Shown: piece by piece, positions 20,198-29,779 of the stretch
Layout: every line of letters begins with the position of its first letter
How positions within the stretch are numbered: position 1 is the stretch's first letter
From: Sporobacter termitidis DSM 10068
GTDB lineage: Bacteria > Bacillota > Clostridia > Oscillospirales > Oscillospiraceae
Reading direction: 5' to 3'
NCBI RefSeq assembly: GCF_900130065.1
Contig: NZ_FQXV01000010.1
Coordinates: 1 to 64,000 of the forward strand
Length of the DNA stretch: 64,000 nucleotides
Translations under genes and position numbers: made by a program
The notes under the pieces: model-generated
Told to the model about the DNA's origin: nothing
Database searches by the model: none
The model's input: the letters and a program-made list of their open reading frames with translations, nothing else

Positions 20198-20404
20198 CAA
20201 ACTGTAGGAAATGGATCAGCCTTTTCGGTTTCTCGAAACGGGCTGCTTTACGAAAGAAAAAGGTTATGTTCAAGCATTTTTAATATACCCGGATAAAAAG
20301 ATTTATCCGTACAAGAAAACTGAATGGGAATTTGTCATCGTTACTGTAAAGACGTAAGCGGTCAATCCTTTGGTCTATACATAATTGTCTGCTTAAGGTC
20401 AGGT

Positions 20405-20600
20405 GCGATGTAGATGGAAAGGGGTGCAAAGCCCCATGTTGCCGGCGCTGTAAGCGTGAGGCCGTACCGAAGCGGTGAAGCTCGCCGCCTGGACGAAAGT
20501 CCGCCACTTTTGGGCATCTTGTTGCCCCTGGGGAAGGTAGGATACGGACGCAGGAAACGTTAACTCGTTTCCCTAACGCGAATCAGAAGACTTACACTTT
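20405..20600 (+). promoter_or_regulatory. Cobalamin riboswitch (copy 3, divergent in sequence)
   Basis: Plus-strand leader with the class elements in order: GGAAAGGGGTGCAAAGCCCC, GCGCTGTAAGCG, GTCCGCCACTT, CTGGGGAAGGTAGGATACGG and the B12 box AATCAGAAGACTTACA; TGTAG/CTTACA closes P1. Its sequence is unrelated to the duplicated pair outside the conserved core, so it arose independently of that duplication. Confidence 0.9.
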
Positions 20601-20655
20601 TCCCTTGTTGCATAGAAGCTTATAGCTTCTGTGTGATTGCGCTCAAAATACGGTT

Positions 20656-20689
20656 GCGTCAATCTCTGTTATGGGATTGACGCTTTTTT
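20656..20689 (+). terminator. Riboswitch terminator ahead of the DUF4430 gene
   Basis: Perfect 9-bp stem (20656-20664 with 20675-20683) followed by T6 (20684-20689), between the cobalamin aptamer and the start codon at 20890. Confidence 0.88.
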
Positions 20690-20889
20690 ATATGAATCAA
20701 CAACCAAAAAATCAGATAAAGATGCCGGCCCATCTGCAGAAGAAACCGCGGGCTGTCTTAAACGTAATTTGCAAACAGAAAGGGTGTTTCCGATGTTTTA
20801 AATAATATGACCCTGCTGAAAAGGAAAACCGCGGTCAATGCAGTTTTTATCGGGCCTTAATCAAATTTACATTAAAGGAGAAATTACAA

Positions 20890-21768
20890 ATGAAACGCTT
20901 AAAAACCTCAGTTGTTGCGGTTCTGACACTCGCTCTAATCCTAGGTCTCAGCCTCACGGCGTTTGCCGCGAGCGGCGATCTTACAATTACCAGCGGCTCG
21001 ACGACTTTTACAAAAGAGCAGGTTGATGTTTACAATCCGAACGAGGGTATTACATATTCCGCGTATTCCGACACCGGAATCATGCCTGTCGGAACCAATC
21101 TGTCCAACTTGCCCGTCACAATATCGTTTGAGGGTACGGCTCTGAAAATTGACGGCGTGACCGTCGCGACCTCGACGCCGTATACAGGCTCTATAGATTT
21201 CCTTGATAAGTCCCACGAAATTGAGGTCGTTTACGCCGCCGGCTCCCACGTGCATCATGCCGCGGCATATATAACCGGCACCGCCATATCGGCGACGGTC
21301 AATTTCGACTACGAGAACGCGCGCACTTTCTCAGAGCTCGACGTTGACGACGCTTACGGGGTCTCTCCGTATACAGATCCTGTGGATGCCACGCAGAAGG
21401 CCCTGGCAACAGCGGCTGTTTCCGCTTTGGACTCAAAAGTACTGGGTGACTATTCCGACAGCTACAGCAACGTCGTGGCCGGCAGCAACGCCAAGGACAT
21501 TTTGACAACATACGCGAACTTGCACGACAATCTTTTTATTGAAGGCACGGCGTCCTACGTTTCGGCCATTGAAGGCTTGGGCGAGGAGACAACGGGGATG
21601 TACTACGGCATGATCGGCACCGGCGGCTGGATGTATACCGTCACCCGTGGCGGCGATACCTTCTTCCCGTCCGTCGCGGCCACGCTGTGGAAGCTGCAGC
21701 CGGGCGACGTCATCACCTGGCACTATACCTGCGACTGGGGCTACGACCTCGATTATCCCATGATGTGA
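20890..21768 (+). CDS. Secreted DUF4430 (transcobalamin-like beta-domain) protein
   Basis: 292 residues. Signal peptide (1 to about 26, ending AFA), a beta-rich middle region with a HVHHAAAY stretch (about 120), and a C-terminal DUF4430 domain (about 215-292) with the motifs GMIGTGGWMYTV and QPGDVITWHYTCDWGYDLDY. DUF4430 corresponds to the beta domain of intrinsic factor and transcobalamin, which closes over cobalamin bound by the alpha-toroid. No SLH, LPXTG or membrane segment is seen, so it should be released or held non-covalently. AAAGGAG lies just before the ATG. It is the only gene behind the third cobalamin riboswitch. A role in B12 capture with the SLH-toroid protein is an inference from fold and regulation. 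Confidence 0.87.
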   Translation: MKRLKTSVVAVLTLALILGLSLTAFAASGDLTITSGSTTFTKEQVDVYNPNEGITYSAYSDTGIMPVGTNLSNLPVTISFEGTALKIDGVTVATSTPYTGSIDFLDKSHEIEVVYAAGSHVHHAAAYITGTAISATVNFDYENARTFSELDVDDAYGVSPYTDPVDATQKALATAAVSALDSKVLGDYSDSYSNVVAGSNAKDILTTYANLHDNLFIEGTASYVSAIEGLGEETTGMYYGMIGTGGWMYTVTRGGDTFFPSVAATLWKLQPGDVITWHYTCDWGYDLDYPMM

Positions 21769-21856
21769 ATTTGCGCCGGGTGCAGTTAATCCTTCCCGGT
21801 CCAACAGGCTTTAAGGCTCAGCACACAGCCGGTTAAAGCCACCTTATTTCAGACTG

Positions 21857-21896
21857 CAAGAACCCGGTTTACGCAACAGCGCAAACCGGGTTCTTG
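21857..21896 (+). terminator. Hairpin after the DUF4430 gene
   Basis: Perfect 14-bp inverted repeat (21857-21870, 21883-21896) with a 12-nt loop about 90 bp past the stop codon. There is no clear T tract, so it may be a weak terminator or a transcript-end stabiliser. Confidence 0.6.
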
Positions 21897-22337
21897 TCGT
21901 ATTTAGGCCCAAATATCAAGAATATGAAATGAGACAAAATTACGGTTACTCATACTCTGTCTTGGCGGCTTCTGATTCCTTTTTGCAATTATGCCGGTTC
22001 ACCATTGCTTTATCTATTTTTGTGTTGTATCTTTAATTTTTGGGACTTCACACAGAAGTGTCAGCCGGTGGCAGGCACGACGAGAAGAATATTAAGGAAC
22101 TAAACAAAGCATATTACATACCGTTGGTTGCTCCGTCATGCTCTTATGGTAGCACAGCTGGAACTGTGCCTCAGTATGCCGCCGAATGTATGTAGAGCCT
22201 ATGCGGGCCGGCAACAACAGCAGCCCGCCTTCCGGCTGCTGTTGTTGTGTCGCCTGCTCCCGGGGGCAACGCGTCTTAAATCAATATTGCGGTCAAATAA
22301 CGAAATAATACTTAAAAAAGGCCAGGGGACGGAGCGC
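21897..22337. other. Non-coding gap with a second strong hairpin
   Basis: No credible gene. It contains a perfect 12-bp inverted repeat at 22212-22223/22236-22247 (CAACAACAGCAG arm) without a T tract, and AT-rich sequence that should hold the promoter of the XRE regulator. An open frame through 22128-22337 precedes the regulator in frame but lacks a family-like sequence and is treated as leader. Confidence 0.5.
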
Positions 22338-23270
22338 ATGAACCATATCGGGAATATTATCAAAAGTTATCGCACCATGCTAAAAATGAGCCGCGCAGCG
22401 TTTGCTGAGAATATCTGCTCCGAGAAGTATGTATACTTGATTGAGAAAGGCAAACGCGTGCCGTCCGTGGATATGACCAGACTATTCAGCGATAAGCTGG
22501 GTGTGGATCTATTCGAGCATTATCAATATCTTGACTGCGAAAATCCGATCGCCGTGCGTGATAAAATAAAAAACTTCAATATATCTCGAAGGAAGAGCGA
22601 TTACGACACATTGAAAACGCTGACGGACGCGGCAATAGCTTTGCCGGACTTTCACCATGAGCCATGGCTTTACGAAATCGAAGTGAATAGATTTGCCTAT
22701 ATAATTTTCGAAGAAAAAAAATATACGGAAGCGATAATCGGCATCAATTCCGTATTACGCAGAATCAAGCCGAAATATTCAAAGGGCATTTATGTTGCAA
22801 ATCTTTACGCGTTGCTGATAATGTGCTACCAGCTTACGGGAGATGCCGCAAGCACAAGGGCTGTGACGTTGCTGGCAAACGAAATTATCCATGATAAGTA
22901 TGCGATCAAAGATTACGAGGAAATCATCAGCACTGTGGGCGTGGGTACATTGGCAATGCATTATATGGCCGGCGAATTCGATCAGGTCATTCAAAAGGGG
23001 CATAAACTGCTCCAATATAAAGCGGAAATCAATTCAAGCGAGCGTCTCGATTATATTTGTTTTTATCTGGCCTTTTCGTATTTTGAAACCGGTTCTCAGG
23101 AGAACGCCGTCGTATGGTTCAGAAAAGCGATTTATTCATTAATGTTCGAGTATGATCCGTTAAATGTATACTATATGGTGACAAATCCTGTGTTTCACGT
23201 ACTGCTCAACGATCCGGGAATAAATCCATATTTGATTCAGGAATTTAAAGATAAATATGATATAAGCTGA
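22338..23270 (+). CDS. XRE-family regulator with TPR-like C-terminal region
   Basis: 310 residues. An N-terminal helix-turn-helix of XRE type (about 1-60: IGNIIKSYRTMLKMSRAAFAENICSEKYVYLIEKGKRVPS) is followed by an all-helical TPR-like region (about 85-305), as in Rgg/PlcR-like regulators, which often sense peptides. The start is ATG 22338 (GGGGACGGAG upstream); an upstream in-frame start at 22128 would add residues with no homology-like features. It stands alone between terminators. Targets are not evident; the adjacent secreted and surface genes are candidates. Confidence 0.8.
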   Translation: MNHIGNIIKSYRTMLKMSRAAFAENICSEKYVYLIEKGKRVPSVDMTRLFSDKLGVDLFEHYQYLDCENPIAVRDKIKNFNISRRKSDYDTLKTLTDAAIALPDFHHEPWLYEIEVNRFAYIIFEEKKYTEAIIGINSVLRRIKPKYSKGIYVANLYALLIMCYQLTGDAASTRAVTLLANEIIHDKYAIKDYEEIISTVGVGTLAMHYMAGEFDQVIQKGHKLLQYKAEINSSERLDYICFYLAFSYFETGSQENAVVWFRKAIYSLMFEYDPLNVYYMVTNPVFHVLLNDPGINPYLIQEFKDKYDIS

Positions 23271-23299
23271 GTCCCAAACCATTGGTATTGCCGCCGGTG

Positions 23300-23340
23300 A
23301 AAACAGGCATTCTTCGTCATCGAAGAATGCCTGTTTTTTA
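23300..23340. terminator. Strong bidirectional terminator
   Basis: Perfect 17-bp stem (23300-23316, 23321-23337) with a 4-nt loop, AAAA on the left and a T6 run on the right, between the convergent XRE regulator and CAP-domain genes. Confidence 0.9.
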
Positions 23341-23454
23341 CAGAGTCCTGAATCCGCAGTTATTGTAACAATTGTTCCATGTCTTCTGGCGGAAGCAAAT
23401 GATAACATACAAACGTATACCTAATATGCGCACAGGACCTGCCGTTCACGGTCA

Positions 23455-23994
23455 TTAAGGTGTATAGAAAAGCTGTGAACAATAAATCTTTCCATCTTCA
23501 TTGACGTAAAGGCCGATTCCGATGTCGGCGAATTTCTCGTTCAGGATATTTTTACGGTGTGACGCTGAGTTCATCCATGCCGCTACCAGTTTCTCGGGCG
23601 ATGAAAAGCCCTTGGAAAGATTCTCCCCGGCAACACGGTACGGCATATGGTGCTCGGAAAATATGGTGGAGCAATTTGAACCGTCAGGTCTGGTGTGAGA
23701 GAAAAAAACGGCGGACTCTTCTGCCCTGATATCGGCCATATCGGCAAGCGCCTGCGTTTCCTCCAGTGTATTCATCCCATTGTCTGTCCGCTCCACGTTG
23801 ACAAGTCGGACAACCTCCGCCTTGAACGCTTTCGGATCCTCCCAATTTTGATCTGTTTTGGCGGACGCTGCAACCTCGCCCGGAGCGGCGGCAGTTCCCG
23901 GTTCCCAACCTGCCAGCGTGGTGGGCGCGGTAAGCGAGATGGTCATAAAAGCGAAAAGCAAAAAAACGGCGTTAAAAATTCTTTTTTTAGTCAT
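23455..23994 (-). CDS. Secreted CAP-domain (SCP/PR1-like) protein
   Basis: 179 residues. Signal peptide (1 to about 28) then a CAP domain: VRLVNVERTDNGMNTL, FSHTRPDGSNCSTIF, AGENLSKGF, VAAWMNSASHRKNILNEKFADIGIG and a closing YCSQLFYT. The conserved His (SHTRPDG), Glu (GEN) and His (SASHRKNI) positions are kept. Start ATG 23994 follows GGAGGCGGG; the frame is open further upstream but runs into the riboswitch terminator. Bacterial CAP proteins are extracytoplasmic with mostly unknown roles. The 5' leader carries a c-di-GMP-I riboswitch, tying expression to surface-lifestyle signalling, and the next gene upstream is a sortase. Confidence 0.88.
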   Translation of the reverse strand: MTKKRIFNAVFLLFAFMTISLTAPTTLAGWEPGTAAAPGEVAASAKTDQNWEDPKAFKAEVVRLVNVERTDNGMNTLEETQALADMADIRAEESAVFFSHTRPDGSNCSTIFSEHHMPYRVAGENLSKGFSSPEKLVAAWMNSASHRKNILNEKFADIGIGLYVNEDGKIYCSQLFYTP

Positions 23995-24026
23995 GTTCCC
24001 GCCTCCGGCTGTCCCATATTTTGCAT

Positions 24027-24061
24027 GAAAAAAAGTTCTGTTCAGGTTGCCTGAACAGAAC
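24027..24061 (-). terminator. Terminator of the c-di-GMP riboswitch
   Basis: Minus-strand perfect 12-bp stem (24050-24061 with 24035-24046), 3-nt loop, T7 tract. Its GGCAACC segment is complementary to the GGGTTGCC of the aptamer's 3' side, which would allow mutually exclusive folding. Confidence 0.88.
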
Positions 24062-24082
24062 TCATCAAAATGATGACCTACT

Positions 24083-24165
24083 TTCGGCAACCCGGCTGTC
24101 ATGGTCAAAAGACTGTAGACCCGTGGCTTTGCGTCCCTGCTTTTCAGCAGGTTTGCCAGTATCGT
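24083..24165 (-). promoter_or_regulatory. Cyclic di-GMP-I riboswitch (GEMM)
   Basis: On the minus strand the sequence has the GEMM-I signature: GGCAAACC, a short GNRA-type hairpin (CCTGCTGAAAAGCAGG), GGGACGCAAAGCCACGGGTC, a second variable hairpin and GCCGGGTTGCC. It lies between the sortase gene and the CAP gene, followed by an intrinsic terminator. If the 3' GGGTTGCC pairs with the terminator arm when c-di-GMP is absent, binding would switch the CAP gene off; that polarity is an inference. Confidence 0.92.
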
Positions 24166-24214
24166 TTTAGTACCTGTATGAGATCGTGGATTACGTATAT
24201 CTTTTTCTGCGGCC

Positions 24215-24952
24215 TCAGTCTGCCGGCGGAGCGGACGCCGTGCCATAATATGCCTCCGGCGTCATGCCGTTTATATCGGCAAGCCGCGCCCGGACAATCA
24301 GCCGGTGACTGGAAACCAGATATGGCGTACATGTAATCAAGGTGAGCGTATACGGTTCATTTTCTACATTTCCGAGTACCCAGGTTTCTTTGGGCAACAC
24401 GGCGAAGCTTTCATAAACCGTATAGGTATATATATTATCATCCGCCTTCAGGATAATGCTATCGCCCGCAGCCAGCTTGTTGAGATAGCGGAATGCCGTT
24501 GTACGGTGCCCTGCGACAACACAATTTCCCTGTTGCCCCAAAGCGCCGCTTTTCTCCACATGCCCCACGCCATAGCGCAACTGCCGTTGCGTCCCTTCCA
24601 GAACATATTCAGAGACGTTGAGCTTCGGTATTTTTAATATCCCGAGCTGGGTGTAAACAGACAGAGGCAAGGTTGCGGCCTTTTCGTCTCCTGGCAGCAG
24701 CCCGGGTTCTTCGGCGGAAGCGGCTGGAGACGATTCCGGCGTGCTCCGGATTATGACGCTGTCCCTGTCCTCGTTTTCCCAAACGATGGGCGAGGGATCC
24801 GGTATTGAGACCTCGTCCTGATCATCACGGCCGAAAAGTGTTCCCCAGGGGTAATGATATGCTTCAAAGATCAGAGCGCCCGAAATAAGGACAATCCCTG
24901 CAAAAATAAGCAGACGGGAGAGGGTTTTCTTGTTCCATCGAATTCTTTTCAT
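24215..24952 (-). CDS. Class D/E-like sortase
   Basis: 245 residues. One N-terminal membrane segment (about 12-30), a Pro/Ser/Glu-rich stalk (about 45-95), then the sortase beta-barrel with the catalytic triad visible: H149 (VVAGHRTTAF), C208 (LTLITCTPY) and R217 (SHRLIVRARL). Sortases cut LPXTG-type signals and attach the protein to the cell wall. Start ATG 24952 has GGAGG 7 bp upstream; the longer frame start lacks a ribosome binding site. It is divergent from the LPQTG adhesin gene 266 bp away, its probable substrate. Confidence 0.92.
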   Translation of the reverse strand: MKRIRWNKKTLSRLLIFAGIVLISGALIFEAYHYPWGTLFGRDDQDEVSIPDPSPIVWENEDRDSVIIRSTPESSPAASAEEPGLLPGDEKAATLPLSVYTQLGILKIPKLNVSEYVLEGTQRQLRYGVGHVEKSGALGQQGNCVVAGHRTTAFRYLNKLAAGDSIILKADDNIYTYTVYESFAVLPKETWVLGNVENEPYTLTLITCTPYLVSSHRLIVRARLADINGMTPEAYYGTASAPPAD

Positions 24953-25218
24953 ACCGCCGCCTCCTGTATGCTGCCAAACTGGTCCGATAAAATCGTAACA
25001 CATTGGCAAAACAGATGCAACGGTTCATAAAAGCAACGGTGGTATAAGCTTCCAGGAAGAAATGGCAAAAGCCCTTCCTTCTTATAATATCGACAGCTGG
25101 ATCGGAATCTTGAACGCAAAAAAATTTTTTGTAGATATTGACGAAGAAATTTATTACATCAGCTACCCGGGATTTCCGGGCGATTCATAGAATCATTTAT
25201 CGTGGAGGTAATCGAAAG

Positions 25219-28200
25219 ATGAAAACGACAAGAGTAAGGCTCGTGAAAATGGTCGTTGCCGTAATTTTTTTACTGCAGCTGCTGCCGCTGAACTGGGTTG
25301 CGGCCATCTCGCCCACAGACCTGACCAACAGCACTTACCTGGTGGTCCATGGCACGGACTACGCGCCGCCGGATCGGGCGTCCTCGCTGAAAATCACTCA
25401 GGCGGACGGCGTGACGGTGATTCCTCCGAGCGCCAACGGAGAATACAACGATATCCCTGCCGGCGCCAAGATCATGCTCAACTACGCGTTCCATCTGGAG
25501 GATGGCAACGGCACGGAGCTTTATGATTATACGGGCGACGAATATTTTACTGCCGAGCTTCCCCAGGGACTCGACTTTGCCGCTGCCACGGGGACCGTGG
25601 ATGCCTTTGATTCGACCGGGAACTACACTTACACGCTCGCTGCCTGGAGCATTACCGGCCACACTCTCACGGTGTCGCTTACGAGCGGCGCCGAGGACCT
25701 GTCGGGACATGGGGGCGCGGCCAATGACGCGCATCTGGACAAATGGGGCATGGTCCATATCGAGGGCACCTTCCAGCCCCTGAATGCCGGCGGCGGAACC
25801 GCTACGGAGGTTCGGTTCGGCAGCGAGGTCATCGTCATCAACCGGCAGCCGCTGCCTATGGAAAGCACTCTTTCAAAGGACGGCAGATATGACGCCTCAG
25901 ACAATACCATCACCTGGACGGTAACGGTGACGCCTCCGGCCGGCGCGCCGGACATGGCCTATGACGGATATTCCCTGATCGACGAATTCGGCCCCGGCCA
26001 GACCTATGTGGCCGATTCCTTCGCCGTGGGAGGCACATCGATTTCAGATTCGGCCCTGGATACGTCCAGGCTGTCGACCGACCGGATCATTACGTATACC
26101 TTCCCCGATACCGATCCGGACATCACCGGCGTGCAGACCATCACCTACAAGACCAGTCCCAACGACTTTTCAGCAGAAAACGGTTCCTCCGCTTCCTCTC
26201 AGTATTCTGAATTTATCAACACGGCCAGCCTGAAGCGGGGTGCGGACGACGCGGCGGACCCGGTTACCTATCCCGTGCGCCTCGATTGGATTGAAAAAAA
26301 CGGCGCGTTAGCCGCGACAACGAGTGATCCCACAATCGCCCAGTGGACAGTGACCGTGGCTGTGCCCGGAGATATCGGAAAAGCCATTTCCGGCGCGGCG
26401 ATTACGGACAGTATCGCCCCCGATCTGGAACTGCTTGCAGACACGGATCACCCCGTTCAGATCAAGTTCGGCTCTGCCGCCGCAGCAGACGTCGACAGCG
26501 GAGGTGACGCGGGCCAATACGAGTATTCGGGCAATACGCTGACCTACCGTTTCCCGACCGCCAGCCAGCCAACGGCCGGGACCACAGCCACGCTGACCTT
26601 TTACACACGGGTGAAGCCTGCGTCGCGGGACCACTACTTAAACAGCAACGACGCCATTTCCTTCAATAACGGGGCAAGCCTGACCTGGAATCACAGCACA
26701 ACAAGCGCTGCTCCTTCCGACACCGCCGCGATCGCAAACGGCATCGGCGCCGGAGGGCTTTTGTCCAAGTCCTCCGCGGGCGGGACTACGCCTTATGCCT
26801 ATTCCGTTACCGACCCCGGGACCATTCACTGGACCATCACGGTCAACCGCAACAAAATCGGCATTAAAAAAGCTGCGATAACGGATATCATTCCGTCAGG
26901 ACAAACACTCCTGATCGACGCGGGACACGCCTTCACGGTGACAGAAAAGGGCTCTTCCGACACGTCGATTTACAGAAACGATGGGGCAACGATTAATCCG
27001 AATGGGGGCGTTTTTGCAGTCACGCCGACGGGCTTTTCCTATGAATTTCCGGATGAAGACCCGGGGGACGGCCTTGATGACACTATTAAAAACACCTACA
27101 CTGTGGACTATTATACCCGCGTTGTGGATACGGTTCCGGGCACGCCGGGAGACAGCTCAGGGCTTGACACTTTATACAAAAACGGCGATGTGAGCTTTGA
27201 CAACGGCGTAACGCTGACGCGGACCGGAGGAGGCGGCAGCATCTACACCTCCGGCACAAAGACCTATTCCGGCCAAATGCTCGACAAGACCGTGGCGACG
27301 GCATACGATTATAACACGCGCACAGTACAATGGCAGCTCGTGGTCAACCGCAACAGACTTCCGTTGACGGACGCCGTCGTAACAGACACGATTCCCTCCG
27401 GAATGACGCTTTTCATTGACGCCGGGCATCCCTTTACGGTCACGGCTGCCGGCGGCGGGGCCACGGGTACCCTCGCCGGCGCGAACGGGGACACAGCCTT
27501 TACTTATACGCTTCCGGTTTCAACCTCCGACCAGTACACCATCACCTTCTGGACGCTGATGGATGAGTCGACCTTAAAAACCCAATGGAGCGGAACACGG
27601 CCGTTTACCAACAGCGCATCTCTGGGCGCTGATGAGATCACTATATCGGACAACGCCACGGCGCAGGTCAAAAACCCTGTCATTTCAAAGACCTATCATT
27701 ATACCTCCGGCTCTGACCACATCGACTGGTCGGCGGTCATCAATCCCGGCCAGGTGCTTCTGACTGACGGCGTGGTCAAGGACGTGCTGGACCCCAAGCT
27801 CCGGCTGGATCCGGCTTCCGTAAAGCTTTACGAGGTATCGATCAACAGCTCCGACGGCACGGTGGCCGGTACGGTCGGCGAGGTATCTGCTTCGGACTAT
27901 GTTATAACGCTTCCTACGGCAGACAACAGCAACACGCTGAGCGTGGAGCTGCCGAAAAGCACCACGGCGGCCTACCGGCTGGAATTCACGACCAGCATTC
28001 TGTCCGATGATCTGGATCTCACCAATACGATAACTCTGTCGGGAAGCGCGGGGGATCCCTCGGGCGGCGCCGTTTCGTCCCAGATCGTCATTACCGACCT
28101 GTATTCGAACGGCGGCAGCGGCAGCAATACGCTGACGGTACATAAGATGGATGCTCACGGCAACCCACTTTCCGGTGCGACGTTCCGTTTGCTCAATATC

Positions 28201-29739
28201 AACAAGCAGCCCGTCACCAGCGGCGGAAGCCCCATCATACGGACGACAAACCCTTCGGGTGACGCCGTGTTCGATAAGCTTCCATCCTGGACCTTCTATG
28301 TGGAAGAGACGGAGCCGGCGTTGGGCTATATCCTGCCTGCCGATCCTATCTCGGGCGGCAGCCAGCTGAACGGGAGCGCAACCCTCTCCATTTCCAATGA
28401 CCCTGCCCTGGGAAGTATTTCGTTTGCCAAGACCTCAACAAACGGCTCTCCGCTCTCCGGAGGTACATTTACGCTGACGGGAACGGACTATGCGGGCAAC
28501 GCCGTAGCGGTGACGGCCACGAGTGTTGCCGGTACGGTGACCTTTACCGATGTCCCGCTTGGAACCAACTACGCCATCCGTGAAACCATCCCCCCCGCCG
28601 GTTATAAAGGCTCGGACACGGTGCTTACGGCGAGCGTCTCGTATAATGCGGATAAAACCGGAGTGGTCACAAACGTGAGCCCAAATACCCTGTCCAACGA
28701 ACCCCTTCCCGGTCCCGCAACTATTTACGGCAACATTGAGATAACAAAAACGGATGAGGACGGGCACAGGCTGGCAGGAGCCACCTTCGCGCTGTACCGT
28801 CAGTCAAACGGCGGCCTGGTTGCGACGGCTGTTTCCGATTCACAGGGATTGGCGCGCTTTAGCAACGTGCCCGTGGAACGGTATGTCATACGCGAAACCG
28901 CCGCGCCGGAAGGGTACGTGCTCAGCGCGGACACTATTGACGTCAACGTGACCAACACGGCCACCCTGACTTTCACTGTAACCAACAAAGCGGACGCGAG
29001 CCTTTCGGGCAATATCCGGATTCTCAAAACCGACGATGCGGGCAACGCACTCGAGGGCGGCGAGTTCACCCTCTATGACGCAAACGGAAAGGCGCTTAAA
29101 AGCGTCGTGACCGGCCCGGACGGGCGTGCCGTGTTTGACAGCGTCCAGGCAGGCCCCTACACCGTATCTGAAACCCGCGCGCCGGCGGGCTACGCTGCCG
29201 ATACGGACAGCGCGGCGGTTACGGTAATCAGCGGCCAGAGTTCCAGCCTGACCTTTATAAACCGGAAAATATCCGCTGACGCCGGCAGTATACAGATCAA
29301 AAAAGTTGATAAGGATTCACATCCCCTCTCCGGCGCGGAGTTTACGCTGTACGACGAAAGCGGGGCTGCTATCGGCATTGCAATTTCAGGGGAGGACGGC
29401 TTGGCGCTGTTTGAAGGAGTCGCACCGGGCAGGTATTCGGTGCGGGAGACCGCCGCGCCGGATGGTTACGAGCTCTTTGCCGAGCCTCTGCCGCTCGATA
29501 TCGGGGCCGGGCAGACACTTGCGTATACATTGAGAAACAATCTCCTGACAGATGAAGATTCCGGTGTTTTAGGTTGGAGCGGCAATGATACGCCGGCCCC
29601 GGGCGGGACATTGCCGCAGACGGGAGGCATATCCGGCACATTTTATTTTTTAATATCAGGACTTGCCCTGCTCGCGGCCGGATTACTTACGGCAAAGCCT
29701 AAGAAACACCGGAGGAAAAGCAAAACACAAGATGTGTGA
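25219..29739 (+). CDS. LPQTG-anchored adhesin with isopeptide-type and Cna B repeats
   Basis: 1506 residues. Signal peptide (1 to about 30), then about five repeats of a beta-sandwich adhesin module (motif ITWTVTV...ITDSIAP or ITDIIPSGQTLLIDAGH; DUF11/collagen-binding-like), then five Cna B/SpaA-type prealbumin-like repeats (about 970-1440) with ITKTDEDGHRLAGATFALY, YVIRETAAPEGYVL and similar. The C-terminus has LPQTG (about 1465), a hydrophobic segment and KPKKHRRKSK, a full sorting signal. Lys and Glu positions suit internal isopeptide bonds. Start ATG 25219 has GGAGG upstream. Divergent sortase is the likely anchoring enzyme. Ligand unknown. Confidence 0.92.
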   Translation: MKTTRVRLVKMVVAVIFLLQLLPLNWVAAISPTDLTNSTYLVVHGTDYAPPDRASSLKITQADGVTVIPPSANGEYNDIPAGAKIMLNYAFHLEDGNGTELYDYTGDEYFTAELPQGLDFAAATGTVDAFDSTGNYTYTLAAWSITGHTLTVSLTSGAEDLSGHGGAANDAHLDKWGMVHIEGTFQPLNAGGGTATEVRFGSEVIVINRQPLPMESTLSKDGRYDASDNTITWTVTVTPPAGAPDMAYDGYSLIDEFGPGQTYVADSFAVGGTSISDSALDTSRLSTDRIITYTFPDTDPDITGVQTITYKTSPNDFSAENGSSASSQYSEFINTASLKRGADDAADPVTYPVRLDWIEKNGALAATTSDPTIAQWTVTVAVPGDIGKAISGAAITDSIAPDLELLADTDHPVQIKFGSAAAADVDSGGDAGQYEYSGNTLTYRFPTASQPTAGTTATLTFYTRVKPASRDHYLNSNDAISFNNGASLTWNHSTTSAAPSDTAAIANGIGAGGLLSKSSAGGTTPYAYSVTDPGTIHWTITVNRNKIGIKKAAITDIIPSGQTLLIDAGHAFTVTEKGSSDTSIYRNDGATINPNGGVFAVTPTGFSYEFPDEDPGDGLDDTIKNTYTVDYYTRVVDTVPGTPGDSSGLDTLYKNGDVSFDNGVTLTRTGGGGSIYTSGTKTYSGQMLDKTVATAYDYNTRTVQWQLVVNRNRLPLTDAVVTDTIPSGMTLFIDAGHPFTVTAAGGGATGTLAGANGDTAFTYTLPVSTSDQYTITFWTLMDESTLKTQWSGTRPFTNSASLGADEITISDNATAQVKNPVISKTYHYTSGSDHIDWSAVINPGQVLLTDGVVKDVLDPKLRLDPASVKLYEVSINSSDGTVAGTVGEVSASDYVITLPTADNSNTLSVELPKSTTAAYRLEFTTSILSDDLDLTNTITLSGSAGDPSGGAVSSQIVITDLYSNGGSGSNTLTVHKMDAHGNPLSGATFRLLNINKQPVTSGGSPIIRTTNPSGDAVFDKLPSWTFYVEETEPALGYILPADPISGGSQLNGSATLSISNDPALGSISFAKTSTNGSPLSGGTFTLTGTDYAGNAVAVTATSVAGTVTFTDVPLGTNYAIRETIPPAGYKGSDTVLTASVSYNADKTGVVTNVSPNTLSNEPLPGPATIYGNIEITKTDEDGHRLAGATFALYRQSNGGLVATAVSDSQGLARFSNVPVERYVIRETAAPEGYVLSADTIDVNVTNTATLTFTVTNKADASLSGNIRILKTDDAGNALEGGEFTLYDANGKALKSVVTGPDGRAVFDSVQAGPYTVSETRAPAGYAADTDSAAVTVISGQSSSLTFINRKISADAGSIQIKKVDKDSHPLSGAEFTLYDESGAAIGIAISGEDGLALFEGVAPGRYSVRETAAPDGYELFAEPLPLDIGAGQTLAYTLRNNLLTDEDSGVLGWSGNDTPAPGGTLPQTGGISGTFYFLISGLALLAAGLLTAKPKKHRRKSKTQDV

Positions 29740-29749
29740 ATAAAACGGC

Positions 29750-29779
29750 CGGCATATCCTCAAAGCAGATGATATGCCG
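29750..29779 (+). terminator. Terminator-like hairpin after the adhesin gene
   Basis: Perfect 9-bp inverted repeat (29750-29758, 29771-29779) just past the stop codon. A second, GC-rich 16-bp hairpin with one mismatch lies at 29835-29872 and may end the convergent operon from the minus strand. Confidence 0.6.

Noticed and set aside
20048-20296. 82-codon open frame on the plus strand
   Set aside because: It overlaps the TTGACA/TATAAT promoter of the DUF4430 transcript and has no ribosome binding site or family-like sequence.
22212-22247. CAACAACAGCAG inverted repeat as mobile-element end or CRISPR-like repeat
   Set aside because: Single occurrence, no target duplication, no transposase and no repeat-spacer periodicity nearby.
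22128-22337. N-terminal extension of the XRE regulator
   Set aside because: The added 70 residues precede the HTH with no motif and cross a 12-bp inverted repeat; ATG 22338 fits the family N-terminus.
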